Origin: Mollicutes bacterium
Lineage (GTDB): Bacteria > Bacillota_I > Bacilli_A > Izemoplasmatales > Izemoplasmataceae
Reading direction: 5' to 3'
Length of the DNA: 63,294 nucleotides
NCBI GenBank assembly: GCA_003554025.1
Contig: PWFC01000069.1
Location: forward strand, 1-63,294
The notes below the pieces were generated by a model. The model ran no database searches, was not told where the DNA came from, and saw nothing but the letters and a program-made list of their open reading frames with translations. This document shows positions 49,759 to 57,366 of the stretch, piece by piece. Within the stretch, counting starts at the first letter, position 1, and each line of letters opens with the position of its first letter. Made by a program: the position numbers and the translations under genes.

Positions 49759-49782
49759 AAGGCACCGTGAGGTGTCTTTTTT
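49759..49782 (+). terminator. Intrinsic terminator between convergent genes
   Basis: Stem aaggcacc / ggtgtctt (one G-T pair) with GTGA loop and TTTTTT. Confidence 0.8.
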
Positions 49783-50581
49783 ATAGCGTAAGATTTTTTC
49801 GGGTGAAAATGCGGATCGCAAGCGCGAAGAGGATGGCTCCCATAAGGATAAGGGCCAATGATTGAATGTAAAACGCAGTTTCAACGGGAAAGAGCTTATC
49901 GGGACTGAACAGTGAATATGGCGTGAAATAGCGCAAAAAATGAAGCCGATCGTTGACATCGGTCAGCATATCGAACAATAAAAAGCCGACCGGGAAGGCT
50001 ATCGTCAGGCCCAGTGTGTGTTTGGTTTCATTGAATACCGTTGAACAAAAAAAGGACAATCCGGCGATAAACACATAAAGACTCAACGCTCCAGCATTCA
50101 ATAGCGCATATTTTCCAATGGCAAGTTGGTTGGGGAACATGGCTATGGTAAAGATTAAACCGAGTATCGACATCAGAAGAAACAAGAGAAAAACGGCAAT
50201 TAGGAGGAAAAACGCTTGCGTTATAATGATCGTGCTTCTTTTGTGGGGCGTGGCGATAAGATAGGCCATGGAACCATCGTCGACATACTTTCCGACTAAA
50301 CGAAATGAGAGCATGATGGTAAAAATCAAAGGGAACATCAAAATGAGAAAAGTGTAGAAGTAGCCTCCAATATAGCCTGTTAAGGAAAGATCCAACAACT
50401 GATAACCGATGGCTTGAACAAACTCTTCCGGCATGAGCGCCATGAACTCGTCCATGGCTTCGATGTTGTCCGGGTCGAACATGCCTATGATCACAAGCTT
50501 ATAAAATAGAAGTATCAACAAAAACACGATCCAAAGCTTGTAAGAACTCTTGGTATTCATCTTTAAAAGGGCTTTATTCAT
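49781..50581 (-). CDS. ABC-2 type exporter permease
   Basis: 266 residues from ATG 50579-50581 (aaggatg 9 bases upstream; the ATG nine bases further up is too close to that site). About six membrane helices and an extracytoplasmic loop after helix 1 (DNIEAMDEFMALMPEEF). ABC-2 pattern DDGSMAYLIATPHKRSTIIITQ. Overlaps the ATPase gene by 8 bases. Substrate unknown. Confidence 0.87.
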   Translation of the reverse strand: MNKALLKMNTKSSYKLWIVFLLILLFYKLVIIGMFDPDNIEAMDEFMALMPEEFVQAIGYQLLDLSLTGYIGGYFYTFLILMFPLIFTIMLSFRLVGKYVDDGSMAYLIATPHKRSTIIITQAFFLLIAVFLLFLLMSILGLIFTIAMFPNQLAIGKYALLNAGALSLYVFIAGLSFFCSTVFNETKHTLGLTIAFPVGFLLFDMLTDVNDRLHFLRYFTPYSLFSPDKLFPVETAFYIQSLALILMGAILFALAIRIFTRKNLTL

Positions 50582-51458
50582 GCTCGTCATCCTTGTAGTA
50601 TTCCATAAACACTTCTTCTAAGGACTGCTTTTTGATGTCGATTCCTTTTAGTGTACACTTCGAAAGCCTTTTGATAAATTCATTTACATCGCCGCTTACG
50701 GCGATTTCGAGTTCGTTGTTCCGGGTGTTTTCAACGGTGAATCCCTCCGTATTGAAACGCCGGCGTTCTTCGTCGGTATCGAAATGCACCACAAACACCT
50801 TTCTTTGTCTTTGCTTGAGGGCGTTAACGTCTTCCAAAACCATTTTTTCGCCGTGCTTTATAATCAATGCGCGGTCACAGGTTCGCTCGACTTCTTCAAA
50901 GTTGTGTGAAGACATTAAAATGGTTTTGCCCCTTTTTTTCTCTTTGTGAACGAGCTGAACGAATTTGCTTTGCATGAGCGGGTCCAACCCGCTTGTGGGT
51001 TCATCAAGAATGTAAATGGAAGGATCGTGCATGAAAGCGGCCACAATCGCCAGCTTTTGTTTTGTTCCTTTCGACATTTTGCGTATGGAGGTTTTCGGGT
51101 TGAATTCCAAAAGTTCAATCAAATTGTTGTAGCGTGAGAAATCATTCATTCCACGCATTTCCGCTTGAAAACGCAAAAACTCATCGCCCGTCATATGATC
51201 GAAAAAAGCAATTTCTCCGGCAATGTAGCCCACGTCTTTTTGGATAATATGGGCGTCTTCGAACACTCTAAGTCCATGGATGTAAGCCGATCCATTGTCA
51301 GGGTGTATAAATCCTAAGAGTTGCCGGATGGTTGTCGTTTTTCCTGCGCCGTTTGGCCCCAAAAAGCCGAAGATTTCGCCTTCTTGTACAAAGAACGACA
51401 AATCAAATATTCCACGTTTGGGTCCGTAAGATTTGGTCAAATTTCGCACATCAATCAT
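50574..51458 (-). CDS. ABC exporter ATP-binding protein
   Basis: 294 residues, ATG start; the ribosome site (agttggtg) is weak. Walker A GPNGAGKTTT, signature KMSKGTKQKLAIVAAFM, Walker B IYILDEPTSGLDP, H-loop SSHNF, and a C-terminal domain of about 80 residues ending SLEEVFMEYY as in drug- or bacitracin-type exporters (BcrA/CcmA-like). Transcribed divergently from a TetR gene that probably regulates it. Confidence 0.93.
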   Translation of the reverse strand: MIDVRNLTKSYGPKRGIFDLSFFVQEGEIFGFLGPNGAGKTTTIRQLLGFIHPDNGSAYIHGLRVFEDAHIIQKDVGYIAGEIAFFDHMTGDEFLRFQAEMRGMNDFSRYNNLIELLEFNPKTSIRKMSKGTKQKLAIVAAFMHDPSIYILDEPTSGLDPLMQSKFVQLVHKEKKRGKTILMSSHNFEEVERTCDRALIIKHGEKMVLEDVNALKQRQRKVFVVHFDTDEERRRFNTEGFTVENTRNNELEIAVSGDVNEFIKRLSKCTLKGIDIKKQSLEEVFMEYYKDDEHE

Positions 51459-51494
51459 AAAACACCAACTTTCTGTTCATACGCTCTTATGTTT

Positions 51495-51522
51495 ATATTA
51501 TCACGAAAACAATGTGGGTCAA
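51495..51522 (-). promoter_or_regulatory. Promoter of the ABC exporter operon
   Basis: Minus strand TTGACC (51517-51522), 16-base spacer, TAATAT (51495-51500), with a TGA extended -10. Confidence 0.6.
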
Positions 51523-51537
51523 TCTTTTTCAAAATCA

Positions 51538-51566
51538 TTGTGCTTGTTCATAGATAGGCTTATAAT
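51538..51566 (+). promoter_or_regulatory. Promoter of tetR-aac(6')
   Basis: TTGTGC (51538-51543), 17-base spacer, TATAAT (51561-51566). Confidence 0.65.
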
Positions 51567-51591
51567 GAAAGAAAGAGGGGGGAGGTCAAGT

Positions 51592-52179
51592 ATGGATGGA
51601 TACAAGAAGCGTTCCTTGAAAAAGCGGCAAGAAATATTGCGGGCGTCCGAAGAACTGTTTCTAAGAGAAGGCATCCGCGGGTCGACGATGAAAGAAATCG
51701 CAAAATCGGCGAAAGTGTCCCCGGTTACCATCTACAACTATTTCGGTTGCAAAGAACGAGTTGTCTACGAGGTAGTCAAAAAGCTTTTAGAAGATTATAC
51801 TAGGCGCTTTGAGGACATCGTCTACGACTCTTCTTTCACGTTTAGAGAAAAAGCCAACAAATTGTTGAACTTTGAAATTGAACTGATCGATTCATTGAGT
51901 GAAGATTTGGTGCAAACTTTTTACAGACCCAACGACAAAGACCTCAAAAAACTTGTATCGTGGTATACTGATAACCGGCTTGTGGTTGGTTTGCAACATA
52001 TGATTCGCGAAGGGCGCAAAGAAGGGGAAGTGTCCACGGCGGTTGAAGAAGAATCCATCATGGTTTATGTCGAATTGTTCAAGTCTTTAACGAAGGTGGA
52101 TGTGCGGCATGATAAAAATCGCTTGAAGGATTTGATGCACATGTTTTTCTACGGAATCGGGGGAAAACATGGACATTAA
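51592..52179 (+). CDS. TetR-family transcriptional regulator
   Basis: 195 residues from ATG 51592 (ggggggaggt upstream). N-terminal helix-turn-helix EELFLREGIRGSTMKEIAKSAKVSPVTIYNYFGCKERVVYEVV. Helical ligand domain. Divergent from the ABC exporter operon, which it likely represses, and overlapping the acetyltransferase start by 11 bases, so both may be autoregulated as one unit. Confidence 0.9.
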   Translation: MDGYKKRSLKKRQEILRASEELFLREGIRGSTMKEIAKSAKVSPVTIYNYFGCKERVVYEVVKKLLEDYTRRFEDIVYDSSFTFREKANKLLNFEIELIDSLSEDLVQTFYRPNDKDLKKLVSWYTDNRLVVGLQHMIREGRKEGEVSTAVEEESIMVYVELFKSLTKVDVRHDKNRLKDLMHMFFYGIGGKHGH

Positions 52180-52714
52180 GTTGCTGCGCACATACGATGC
52201 ATACGCGAAGACTTGCGTTGACATGCTGTCGAATGTTTTTGAAGACCATTATTCCAAAGAAGAGTCCGAACAGGAGATAAAATCACTTCTAAAAGGAAAG
52301 AGCCTTCTTTACGTCGCTATAAACAAGGAAGTTATAGGATTTGTCGGCGCCATCGATACAAGTTATCCGGCAGCCTACGAACTTCATCCGTTGATTGTGA
52401 AAGTAGCTTGGCAAAGACAAGGCATCGGTCGGAAATTGTTAGAAGTATTGGAAGAGGATTTGGCAAACAAAGGGGTATTGACCTTATATCTAGGAACCGA
52501 TGATGAATGTTTTGCGACCAGCTTGAGCGATGGAGATTTGTATCAAGACACCTATCAAAAGCTTTCTTGCGTTAAAAATTACAAAGACCATCCATTTGGC
52601 TTTTATCAAAAGTGTGGATACACAATCGTTGGCGTCATCCCAGACGCCAACGGGTTGAACAAACCCGACATTATCATGGCCAAAAGGCTTCACACAAAAA
52701 ATAAGAGGGAATGA
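52169..52714 (+). CDS. Aminoglycoside 6'-N-acetyltransferase-like GNAT protein
   Basis: 181 residues, ATG 52169 overlapping the tetR stop. GNAT acetyl-CoA loop WQRQGIGRKLLEVLE. Beyond the fold, it has collinear motifs of AAC(6')-I enzymes such as AAC(6')-Ii of Enterococcus: YELHPLIV, LYLGTDDE, TSL, DLYQDTYQK, HPFGFYQKCGYTIVGVIPDANG and NKPDIIMAKRL. It probably acetylates the 6'-amine of aminoglycosides, or a related natural amine. Enzymes of this branch are often chromosomal and intrinsic. Confidence 0.88.
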   Translation: MDIKLLRTYDAYAKTCVDMLSNVFEDHYSKEESEQEIKSLLKGKSLLYVAINKEVIGFVGAIDTSYPAAYELHPLIVKVAWQRQGIGRKLLEVLEEDLANKGVLTLYLGTDDECFATSLSDGDLYQDTYQKLSCVKNYKDHPFGFYQKCGYTIVGVIPDANGLNKPDIIMAKRLHTKNKRE

Positions 52715-52727
52715 ATGTTCCCTCTTT
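52703..52727 (+). terminator. Bidirectional terminator between convergent genes
   Basis: Stem aagagggaa / ttccctctt with loop TGAATG, overlapping both stop regions. Confidence 0.75.
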
Positions 52728-52941
52728 ATGCAAGTATCCGAATGTCTTTGTAAAGCAGAAGCGAAGCGAGATCGATAATCCAAAAGATGGCCCAGCCAAC
52801 GAGAATCCAGATGATGCCGAGGACAATCTTGCCTTTGGCGATGCGGTAAATCCCCCAGGCAATTCCGTCGATAAAGGGTAGCGCAAGGATGATTTTCACA
52901 ATGTAGGGCAAATCGTCGAAGAATTTGACAATGTCTTTCAT
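52726..52941 (-). CDS. Small two-helix membrane protein (71 residues)
   Basis: ATG with aaaggag upstream. Helix 1 about 14-32 (IVKIILALPFIDGIAWGIY), helix 2 about 40-62 (VLGIIWILVGWAIFWIIDLASLL). Resembles short TM2/YqaE-like membrane proteins of Firmicutes, without a firm family. Single gene. Confidence 0.7.
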   Translation of the reverse strand: MKDIVKFFDDLPYIVKIILALPFIDGIAWGIYRIAKGKIVLGIIWILVGWAIFWIIDLASLLLYKDIRILA

Positions 52942-52993
52942 GGCACAATCTCCTTTCGCACAGGATATTTTTATTATACACTATCATATTGAA

Positions 52994-53014
52994 AATGCCA
53001 CAATTATTGGCATT
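52994..53014. promoter_or_regulatory. Inverted repeat in a divergent promoter region
   Basis: aatgcca-N7-tggcatt, perfect 7-bp arms, between the divergent small membrane protein (left) and PAP2 (right) genes. It falls in the -35 region of the leftward gene (TATAAT on the minus strand near 52974-52979). Possible operator shared by both genes. Confidence 0.4.
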
Positions 53015-53027
53015 CTGGAAGTTATCA

Positions 53028-53056
53028 TTGTCAAAAGACCACGTTTTGCATACAAT
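53028..53056 (+). promoter_or_regulatory. PAP2 gene promoter
   Basis: TTGTCA (53028-53033), 17-base spacer, TACAAT (53051-53056). Confidence 0.65.
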
Positions 53057-53079
53057 AAAACCAAAGGACGGCGATAATC

Positions 53080-53964
53080 ATGAAAAGTTTCAGCATAGAA
53101 CTCATCGAATGGCTTCAAAGTGCAAGAAACGTATTCACAGATGCCTTTTTTAACGGCATCAGCTTGCTTGGCGAAGAATATTTTTATATCATCGTGCTTG
53201 CCACCATTTATTGGACGCTCCACAAAAAGTTGGGGGAGTTTCTCGCAATCTCGCTTGGGCTCGGATTAACGTTGAACAATGTATTGAAAGACATCATTGC
53301 GGCGCCCCGCCCCTTTGAGGAATACCCGGATCGGGTGGATAATCTCCGTCCCGATACGGCGACGGGTAGCGCATTTCCAAGCGGACATGTACAAGGTTCG
53401 AGCACGCTCTTTTATTCCATTGCGGCCTTTTTCAAACGATGGAAATATTTTTTGATCGCTACGGTTTTGACGGTGGCGATGATGTTCAGTCGACTTTATC
53501 TAGGTGTCCATTATGTCAGCGACGTGCTAGTTGGCGGCGCTTTAGGCCTTGCCGTCGCGTTGCTTCATGCATATTTTTTTCGTCGTTTTGAAAACGACAA
53601 GGAATCTTTGCACCGTTATTACTCCGTGTTGGCCTTTATTTTCTTGGCGGGGCTATTCTTGTTTGAAGGCAAAGATTTCTATCGTTCTTATGGGCTATTG
53701 GTTGGCATCATAGTGGCTGTTTCATCCGAAAAACAGTACGTGAACTTTTCCATCGATGTTCCTTGGAAAATCAAAGCGCTACGTATTGGCGTCGGCATCC
53801 CTTTTGTGGCGCTCACTTTGATTCTTCTGGGGCTGCTTTTTGGCATTTTGGGGGCCGAGGAAGGAACGTGGGCCTTTAACATTCTTGAGTTCGTTCGGTA
53901 TTTCCTTGTGGCGTATGCGGGCTTTTTCGTCTTTCCTGGCCTTTTCCACAATTTGAAGAAATAA
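53080..53964 (+). CDS. PAP2-superfamily membrane phosphatase
   Basis: 294 residues, ATG 53080. Three-part active site: KDIIAAPRP (KxxxxxxRP), FPSGHVQGS (PSGH) and SRLYLGVHYVSDV (SRxxxxxHxxxD), spaced across six to eight helices. Likely dephosphorylates lipid phosphates such as undecaprenyl pyrophosphate or phosphatidate on the outer face of the membrane. A C-terminal set of about four extra helices follows the core. Confidence 0.93.
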   Translation: MKSFSIELIEWLQSARNVFTDAFFNGISLLGEEYFYIIVLATIYWTLHKKLGEFLAISLGLGLTLNNVLKDIIAAPRPFEEYPDRVDNLRPDTATGSAFPSGHVQGSSTLFYSIAAFFKRWKYFLIATVLTVAMMFSRLYLGVHYVSDVLVGGALGLAVALLHAYFFRRFENDKESLHRYYSVLAFIFLAGLFLFEGKDFYRSYGLLVGIIVAVSSEKQYVNFSIDVPWKIKALRIGVGIPFVALTLILLGLLFGILGAEEGTWAFNILEFVRYFLVAYAGFFVFPGLFHNLKK

Positions 53965-54026
53965 AGAGGTCGCTTCCCTTTTTTCTTCTTTTGTAAAATA
54001 GTGTATAATGACGTTGAGGTGTTTGC

Positions 54027-54326
54027 ATGAAAACCTACATTGGTATCAATCGCATGGTATTTTCACTGAATCGAATCTTGTTTATTGTGGCGGTGTTGCT
54101 TTACCTATCTCTTACGTTCTCTGATTGGAATCTTTTGGAGTCCGTCGCATACTGGTTCGTGAACCTTACCTATTTCTTTCTCGCAGTGGGCGCTCTTTCG
54201 TGTTTCGTTGAGTATTTCATCCGTCGCAACGCCGAAGACAAAGAACCGATTTATCTCTTTTATTATCAATTCATCGGGTTGATCATTCTAATGTTTTACA
54301 GCGTTTTAATCTCCAGTGTTGCATAG
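54027..54326 (+). CDS. Hypothetical three-helix membrane protein (99 residues)
   Basis: ATG 54027 after gaggtg; TATAAT at 54004-54009. Helices at about 15-31, 40-62 and 75-97. No family recognised. Single gene ending about 50 bases before a strong bidirectional terminator. Confidence 0.7.
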   Translation: MKTYIGINRMVFSLNRILFIVAVLLYLSLTFSDWNLLESVAYWFVNLTYFFLAVGALSCFVEYFIRRNAEDKEPIYLFYYQFIGLIILMFYSVLISSVA

Positions 54327-54375
54327 CGGGGCATGAATTTTGTATGTGATGTTCGAGTGCGTCTCAATTTCTGAT

Positions 54376-54410
54376 AAAAAACGGTCAACCTTTGCGGTTG
54401 ACCGTTTTTT
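54376..54410 (+). terminator. Bidirectional intrinsic terminator
   Basis: A 15-bp perfect stem (aaaaaacggtcaacc / ggttgaccgtttttt) with TTTGC loop ends both the rightward small gene and the leftward PTS operon. Confidence 0.92.
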
Positions 54411-55150
54411 TAAAGATAGAAGATGTTGTTTTTGTACTTGTTGAAGATTTTCTGGTTGTGTTCGTCGCCACCGTCAAGGTTCGCGCTGTAAAGAATCGGG
54501 ACGTCGTGGCCATTTTTGTGGAGCTTGTCGGTTAGGCCGACGACGATGGCGTTGACAACGCTCGCTCCGATGACGGTGCTTGTGGGGCCGACTTTTTGAT
54601 TCAGGCCCTCAAATTTGATGGCGGCGTCCCCTTTGTCGCCGTGGTTGTCGATGGTGAGATCGGCGAGTTCAAAGAGACGTTTGCCGCTTTCATGGCGACT
54701 TTCCACGTTTTTGGAATAATTCAAGTTGGTCAAGGCTATGACTTTCACGCCACGTTCCTTGGCGGCCATAACCAAGTCTATCATAACGGTATTGCGGCCT
54801 GAAACGGAGTGGGCGATGAGGACATCGCCTTTTTCAAACGGGGTTTTTTCGGCAATCAATCGACCATAGCCCGGCAACCTCTCCATCTTTGATGTGAATG
54901 TGATGGGTTTTTGGTCAAGCATCAGGCTGGATGGCAACAATGGATTGACCGTGGCGAGGCCGCCGGCACGGTAAGCCATTTCCTGGCTAATGATGCCGGC
55001 GTGCGAGGCCCCGAACACGAAAATGTTGTTTTTGTTGAGCGTCGCTTCATAAAGCATGTTTACGGCGTCGTCGAGTGCGGATGCTTCTTTCTCTATGAAC
55101 GCCCTTAAAAGCTCTTGAACGTGGTTGAAATAGTCTTTGTGATCAGGCAT
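54410..55150 (-). CDS. SIS-domain phosphosugar-binding protein (UPF0309-like)
   Basis: 246 residues, ATG start. SIS fold: NIFVFGASHAGIISQEMAYRAGG (about 41-63), KGDVLIAHSVSGRNTVMIDLVMAAKERGVKVIALT (about 107-141). UPF0309 proteins are sugar-phosphate isomerase-like and often next to PTS genes. It is the last gene of the operon IIA-IIB-IIC-SIS. It probably handles the phosphosugar that the PTS delivers before NagB acts. Reaction unknown. Confidence 0.85.
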   Translation of the reverse strand: MPDHKDYFNHVQELLRAFIEKEASALDDAVNMLYEATLNKNNIFVFGASHAGIISQEMAYRAGGLATVNPLLPSSLMLDQKPITFTSKMERLPGYGRLIAEKTPFEKGDVLIAHSVSGRNTVMIDLVMAAKERGVKVIALTNLNYSKNVESRHESGKRLFELADLTIDNHGDKGDAAIKFEGLNQKVGPTSTVIGASVVNAIVVGLTDKLHKNGHDVPILYSANLDGGDEHNQKIFNKYKNNIFYL

Positions 55151-55156
55151 GAATGA

Positions 55157-56440
55157 TTAGAACAACCAAGCGAAGAATTCGGCAATTCCGCCGGTGACGC
55201 TGCCCCAAAGGCTCATATCGTTACCGCCGAAGATGAGCATCCAGTCCATAATGGTGTCTTGGAAGAAGTAAAGCGAAATACCAAGAAGCAATACCATTAC
55301 GAGGGATGCGAAGAACGTACCGATGATTGCGCCGCGAACGCCGCCTTGGCCTTCGCCGACAACCGATGCCATACCACATTCGAAGAAGCTAGGAATGACA
55401 AGAGGAAGCATCAGTGCCACGAAAATGTCAAATTGGTTGAAGATTACGATGGCGATGGTTGATGTGATGAACGCTACAATGAAGCCGATGATGACGGCGT
55501 TAGGCTTAAAGTTGAAGAAGATGGGCGCGTCATACGCAGGCTGTGCGTTTTTAATCAGTTTCGTGCTGATACCTTCAAACGCGGGAACGATTTCGTTAAC
55601 GAAGATTCGTACACCTTGAAGGAGGATGATGATACCGATACCGAACGTCAAGCCTTGTTCAAGCGCGAAGGGGAATAACGGCAGGTCTGTGAGACCTTCT
55701 CCGCGGAACCCGTCGCCAATGGTCAAACCGCTGATGATATAGGTCAAGAAGATGATGATGGCACCCATAATCGAAATTTCACGGAAGAAACCAAGGCCCT
55801 TAGGAAGTTTGATGTCTTCGGTGGAGTTTTCTTTGTTTCCGACGTATTTGGCGATGGTTCCTGAAACAAGAGCCAAAATCGCGGAAGGATGACCAAGCGT
55901 GAAATCGTCGCTGCCAATGACGGCACGAGAATAGGGACGCAAGAAATAGGGCATGAACGACCAATAGAGCGCGGAAAGGACGCCACCCCAAATGATAATG
56001 CCCCAAGTTGGCATGCCGACGCCAGCGGCGATTGCTGTGAAGATGAAAGGAATCCAGAACAGGAAGTGGCCTGTTAGGAAGATGGTTTTGACCTTGGTGA
56101 AGATGGCGATTAGAATGTGCAAGACAAAACCAAGAAGCATGGCCAGTCCGATTTCAGCGCCGTATTCGGTGATGAATCCAACTTCATCAGGAGCGGCTTC
56201 TCCTCCTGCGGCAACGTTGTAAAGGTTGTTGACCGGGAGAATTGAACCGACCAATACGTCGACGCCAATCATGATGATCATCATACCGAATGCGGCCATG
56301 ACACCACCACGGATGACCTCACTAAAGTGCTTGCGTTGAGCGATGAGACCGATGACGGCAATCAGACCGATTAGAACCGGTGGGAAGCCGTCAAAAAATG
56401 CATACAGTCCTTCAGCAAATGTTCTAAAAGCATCCATCAT
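55157..56440 (-). CDS. PTS EIIC component, GAT/ascorbate-like (UlaA/SgaT family)
   Basis: 427 residues with about eleven membrane helices; two consecutive ATG codons at the start, ribosome site aaggag. Segments PVLIGLIAVIGLIAQRK, LGHPSAILALVSGTIAK and FFECGMASVVGEGQGGVRGAIIGT fit the EIIC-GAT family (galactitol/ascorbate/related). Forms the sugar channel of the transporter with the IIB and IIA encoded upstream. Linkage to nagB and NagR-type sites points to an amino sugar, not ascorbate. Confidence 0.92.
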   Translation of the reverse strand: MMDAFRTFAEGLYAFFDGFPPVLIGLIAVIGLIAQRKHFSEVIRGGVMAAFGMMIIMIGVDVLVGSILPVNNLYNVAAGGEAAPDEVGFITEYGAEIGLAMLLGFVLHILIAIFTKVKTIFLTGHFLFWIPFIFTAIAAGVGMPTWGIIIWGGVLSALYWSFMPYFLRPYSRAVIGSDDFTLGHPSAILALVSGTIAKYVGNKENSTEDIKLPKGLGFFREISIMGAIIIFLTYIISGLTIGDGFRGEGLTDLPLFPFALEQGLTFGIGIIILLQGVRIFVNEIVPAFEGISTKLIKNAQPAYDAPIFFNFKPNAVIIGFIVAFITSTIAIVIFNQFDIFVALMLPLVIPSFFECGMASVVGEGQGGVRGAIIGTFFASLVMVLLLGISLYFFQDTIMDWMLIFGGNDMSLWGSVTGGIAEFFAWLF

Positions 56441-56476
56441 AAAACAATCTACTCCTTTTTATATTTTTTGGTGCTG

Positions 56477-56764
56477 TTACTTCTTAGAATCGATCAAATC
56501 TTGAACCTTTTCTTTCACTTCCTCCAAATCCGAGTATCTTTTGATGGGGTAAAGCTTGATCTCTTTGTTTTTGAAGCGTTTTTCAAGGTCGCCGATGAAA
56601 TCGGGAGAAGAGAAAACCGCATCCGCATTGTGTCCCGCTGAATCGGAGATGTCCGTGTTGATGACTTCGGCATCCACCCCGAATTCGCGGAGGGCTTTTT
56701 GAATCGTCAGCTTGAGTATCATCGATGACCCCACTCCAAAGCCGCATACCGCTAGGATCTTCAT
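56477..56764 (-). CDS. PTS EIIB component (lactose/ascorbate-like fold)
   Basis: 95 residues. Phosphocysteine motif MKILAVCGFGVGSSM with Cys7 as phosphoacceptor, then the P-loop-like GVGSS. Passes phosphate from IIA to the sugar at IIC. One base separates it from the IIA gene. Confidence 0.93.
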   Translation of the reverse strand: MKILAVCGFGVGSSMILKLTIQKALREFGVDAEVINTDISDSAGHNADAVFSSPDFIGDLEKRFKNKEIKLYPIKRYSDLEEVKEKVQDLIDSKK

Positions 56765-56765
56765 A

Positions 56766-57203
56766 TCAGTTCCACCTTTCGTCTAGTATCTTTTTTATAT
56801 CTTGCACCCTGTCGCAAGCGATTACGTCTTGAATGTTTTGTTTGTCCATCAAGAATTCCGCGAGCGACTGCAACGCTTCATTGTGAGAAGTGCTGTCTTT
56901 TGCGGCCAAGACCACAAAAAGTTTCACGGTGTTTCCTTTCAAATCCACGCCGTCTTTGACCGTCAAAAGAGACAATCCGGTTTTTTTTACGGCTTCGCTG
57001 GGTCTAGCGTGTGGCAAAGCGAAGTCGTCGGCCAAAACAATATAAGGGCCATGCTCTTCGACGCTATCGATCATCGCTTGGATGTAATCCTTGGTGATAT
57101 AATCGTTTTCGAGCAACGGTTTTGACGCAATCTGGATGGCCTCTTCATAATTGCTTGCGTTCTCAATAATTTGCATGTGGGATTGCGGAATGTTTTGCGC
57201 CAT
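56766..57203 (-). CDS. PTS EIIA component (mannitol/fructose-type)
   Basis: 145 residues from ATG 57201-57203 (ggaggtgg upstream); a longer reading would run into the operator region. Active-site motif DFALPHARP with His65 as phosphoacceptor, then VKLFVVLAAKDSTSHNEALQSLAEFL, as in PF00359 IIA domains. First gene of the PTS operon. Promoter and NagR/cre-like sites lie just upstream. Confidence 0.94.
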   Translation of the reverse strand: MAQNIPQSHMQIIENASNYEEAIQIASKPLLENDYITKDYIQAMIDSVEEHGPYIVLADDFALPHARPSEAVKKTGLSLLTVKDGVDLKGNTVKLFVVLAAKDSTSHNEALQSLAEFLMDKQNIQDVIACDRVQDIKKILDERWN

Positions 57204-57220
57204 AAAACCACCTCCGGATT

Positions 57221-57236
57221 CGTGGTATAAACCACG
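57221..57236. promoter_or_regulatory. NagR/DasR-type operator (site 1)
   Basis: Palindromic arms CGTGGT / ACCACG around TATAA, like the dre-type consensus TGGTCTAGACCA, between the PTS -10 and its start codon. Positioned to repress the PTS operon. Confidence 0.75.
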
Positions 57237-57246
57237 CTTACTTTTT

Positions 57247-57275
57247 ATTATAAAAGCGTTTACTTTTATTGTCAA
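57247..57275 (-). promoter_or_regulatory. PTS operon promoter
   Basis: Minus strand TTGACA (57270-57275), 17-base spacer, TATAAT (57247-57252): full consensus. Confidence 0.88.
57251..57264. promoter_or_regulatory. Candidate cre site (CcpA operator)
   Basis: TAAAAGCGTTTACT, close to the cre consensus TGWAARCGYTWNCW, placed in the spacer of the PTS promoter. Suggests carbon catabolite repression. No ccpA in the window. Confidence 0.5.
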
Positions 57276-57303
57276 ACCAAAATAAAGAAAAAGGCTTTGG
57301 CGT

Positions 57304-57333
57304 TTGACAAGATGCCGTATAGACCATTATAAT
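57304..57333 (+). promoter_or_regulatory. nagB-nagR promoter
   Basis: TTGACA (57304-57309), 18-base spacer, TATAAT (57328-57333), embedded between two NagR-type sites. Confidence 0.8.
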
Positions 57334-57349
57334 ATGGTATAGACCACAT
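57314..57349. promoter_or_regulatory. Two NagR/DasR-type operators flanking the nagB -10
   Basis: Site 2 has a GTATAGACCAT half (57316-57327) in the promoter spacer. Site 3 is TGGTATAGACCA (57335-57346) right after the -10. Both match the dre-type pattern and would let one repressor block nagB-nagR. Confidence 0.75.
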
Positions 57350-57366
57350 GAACGAGGTGAGACGTT

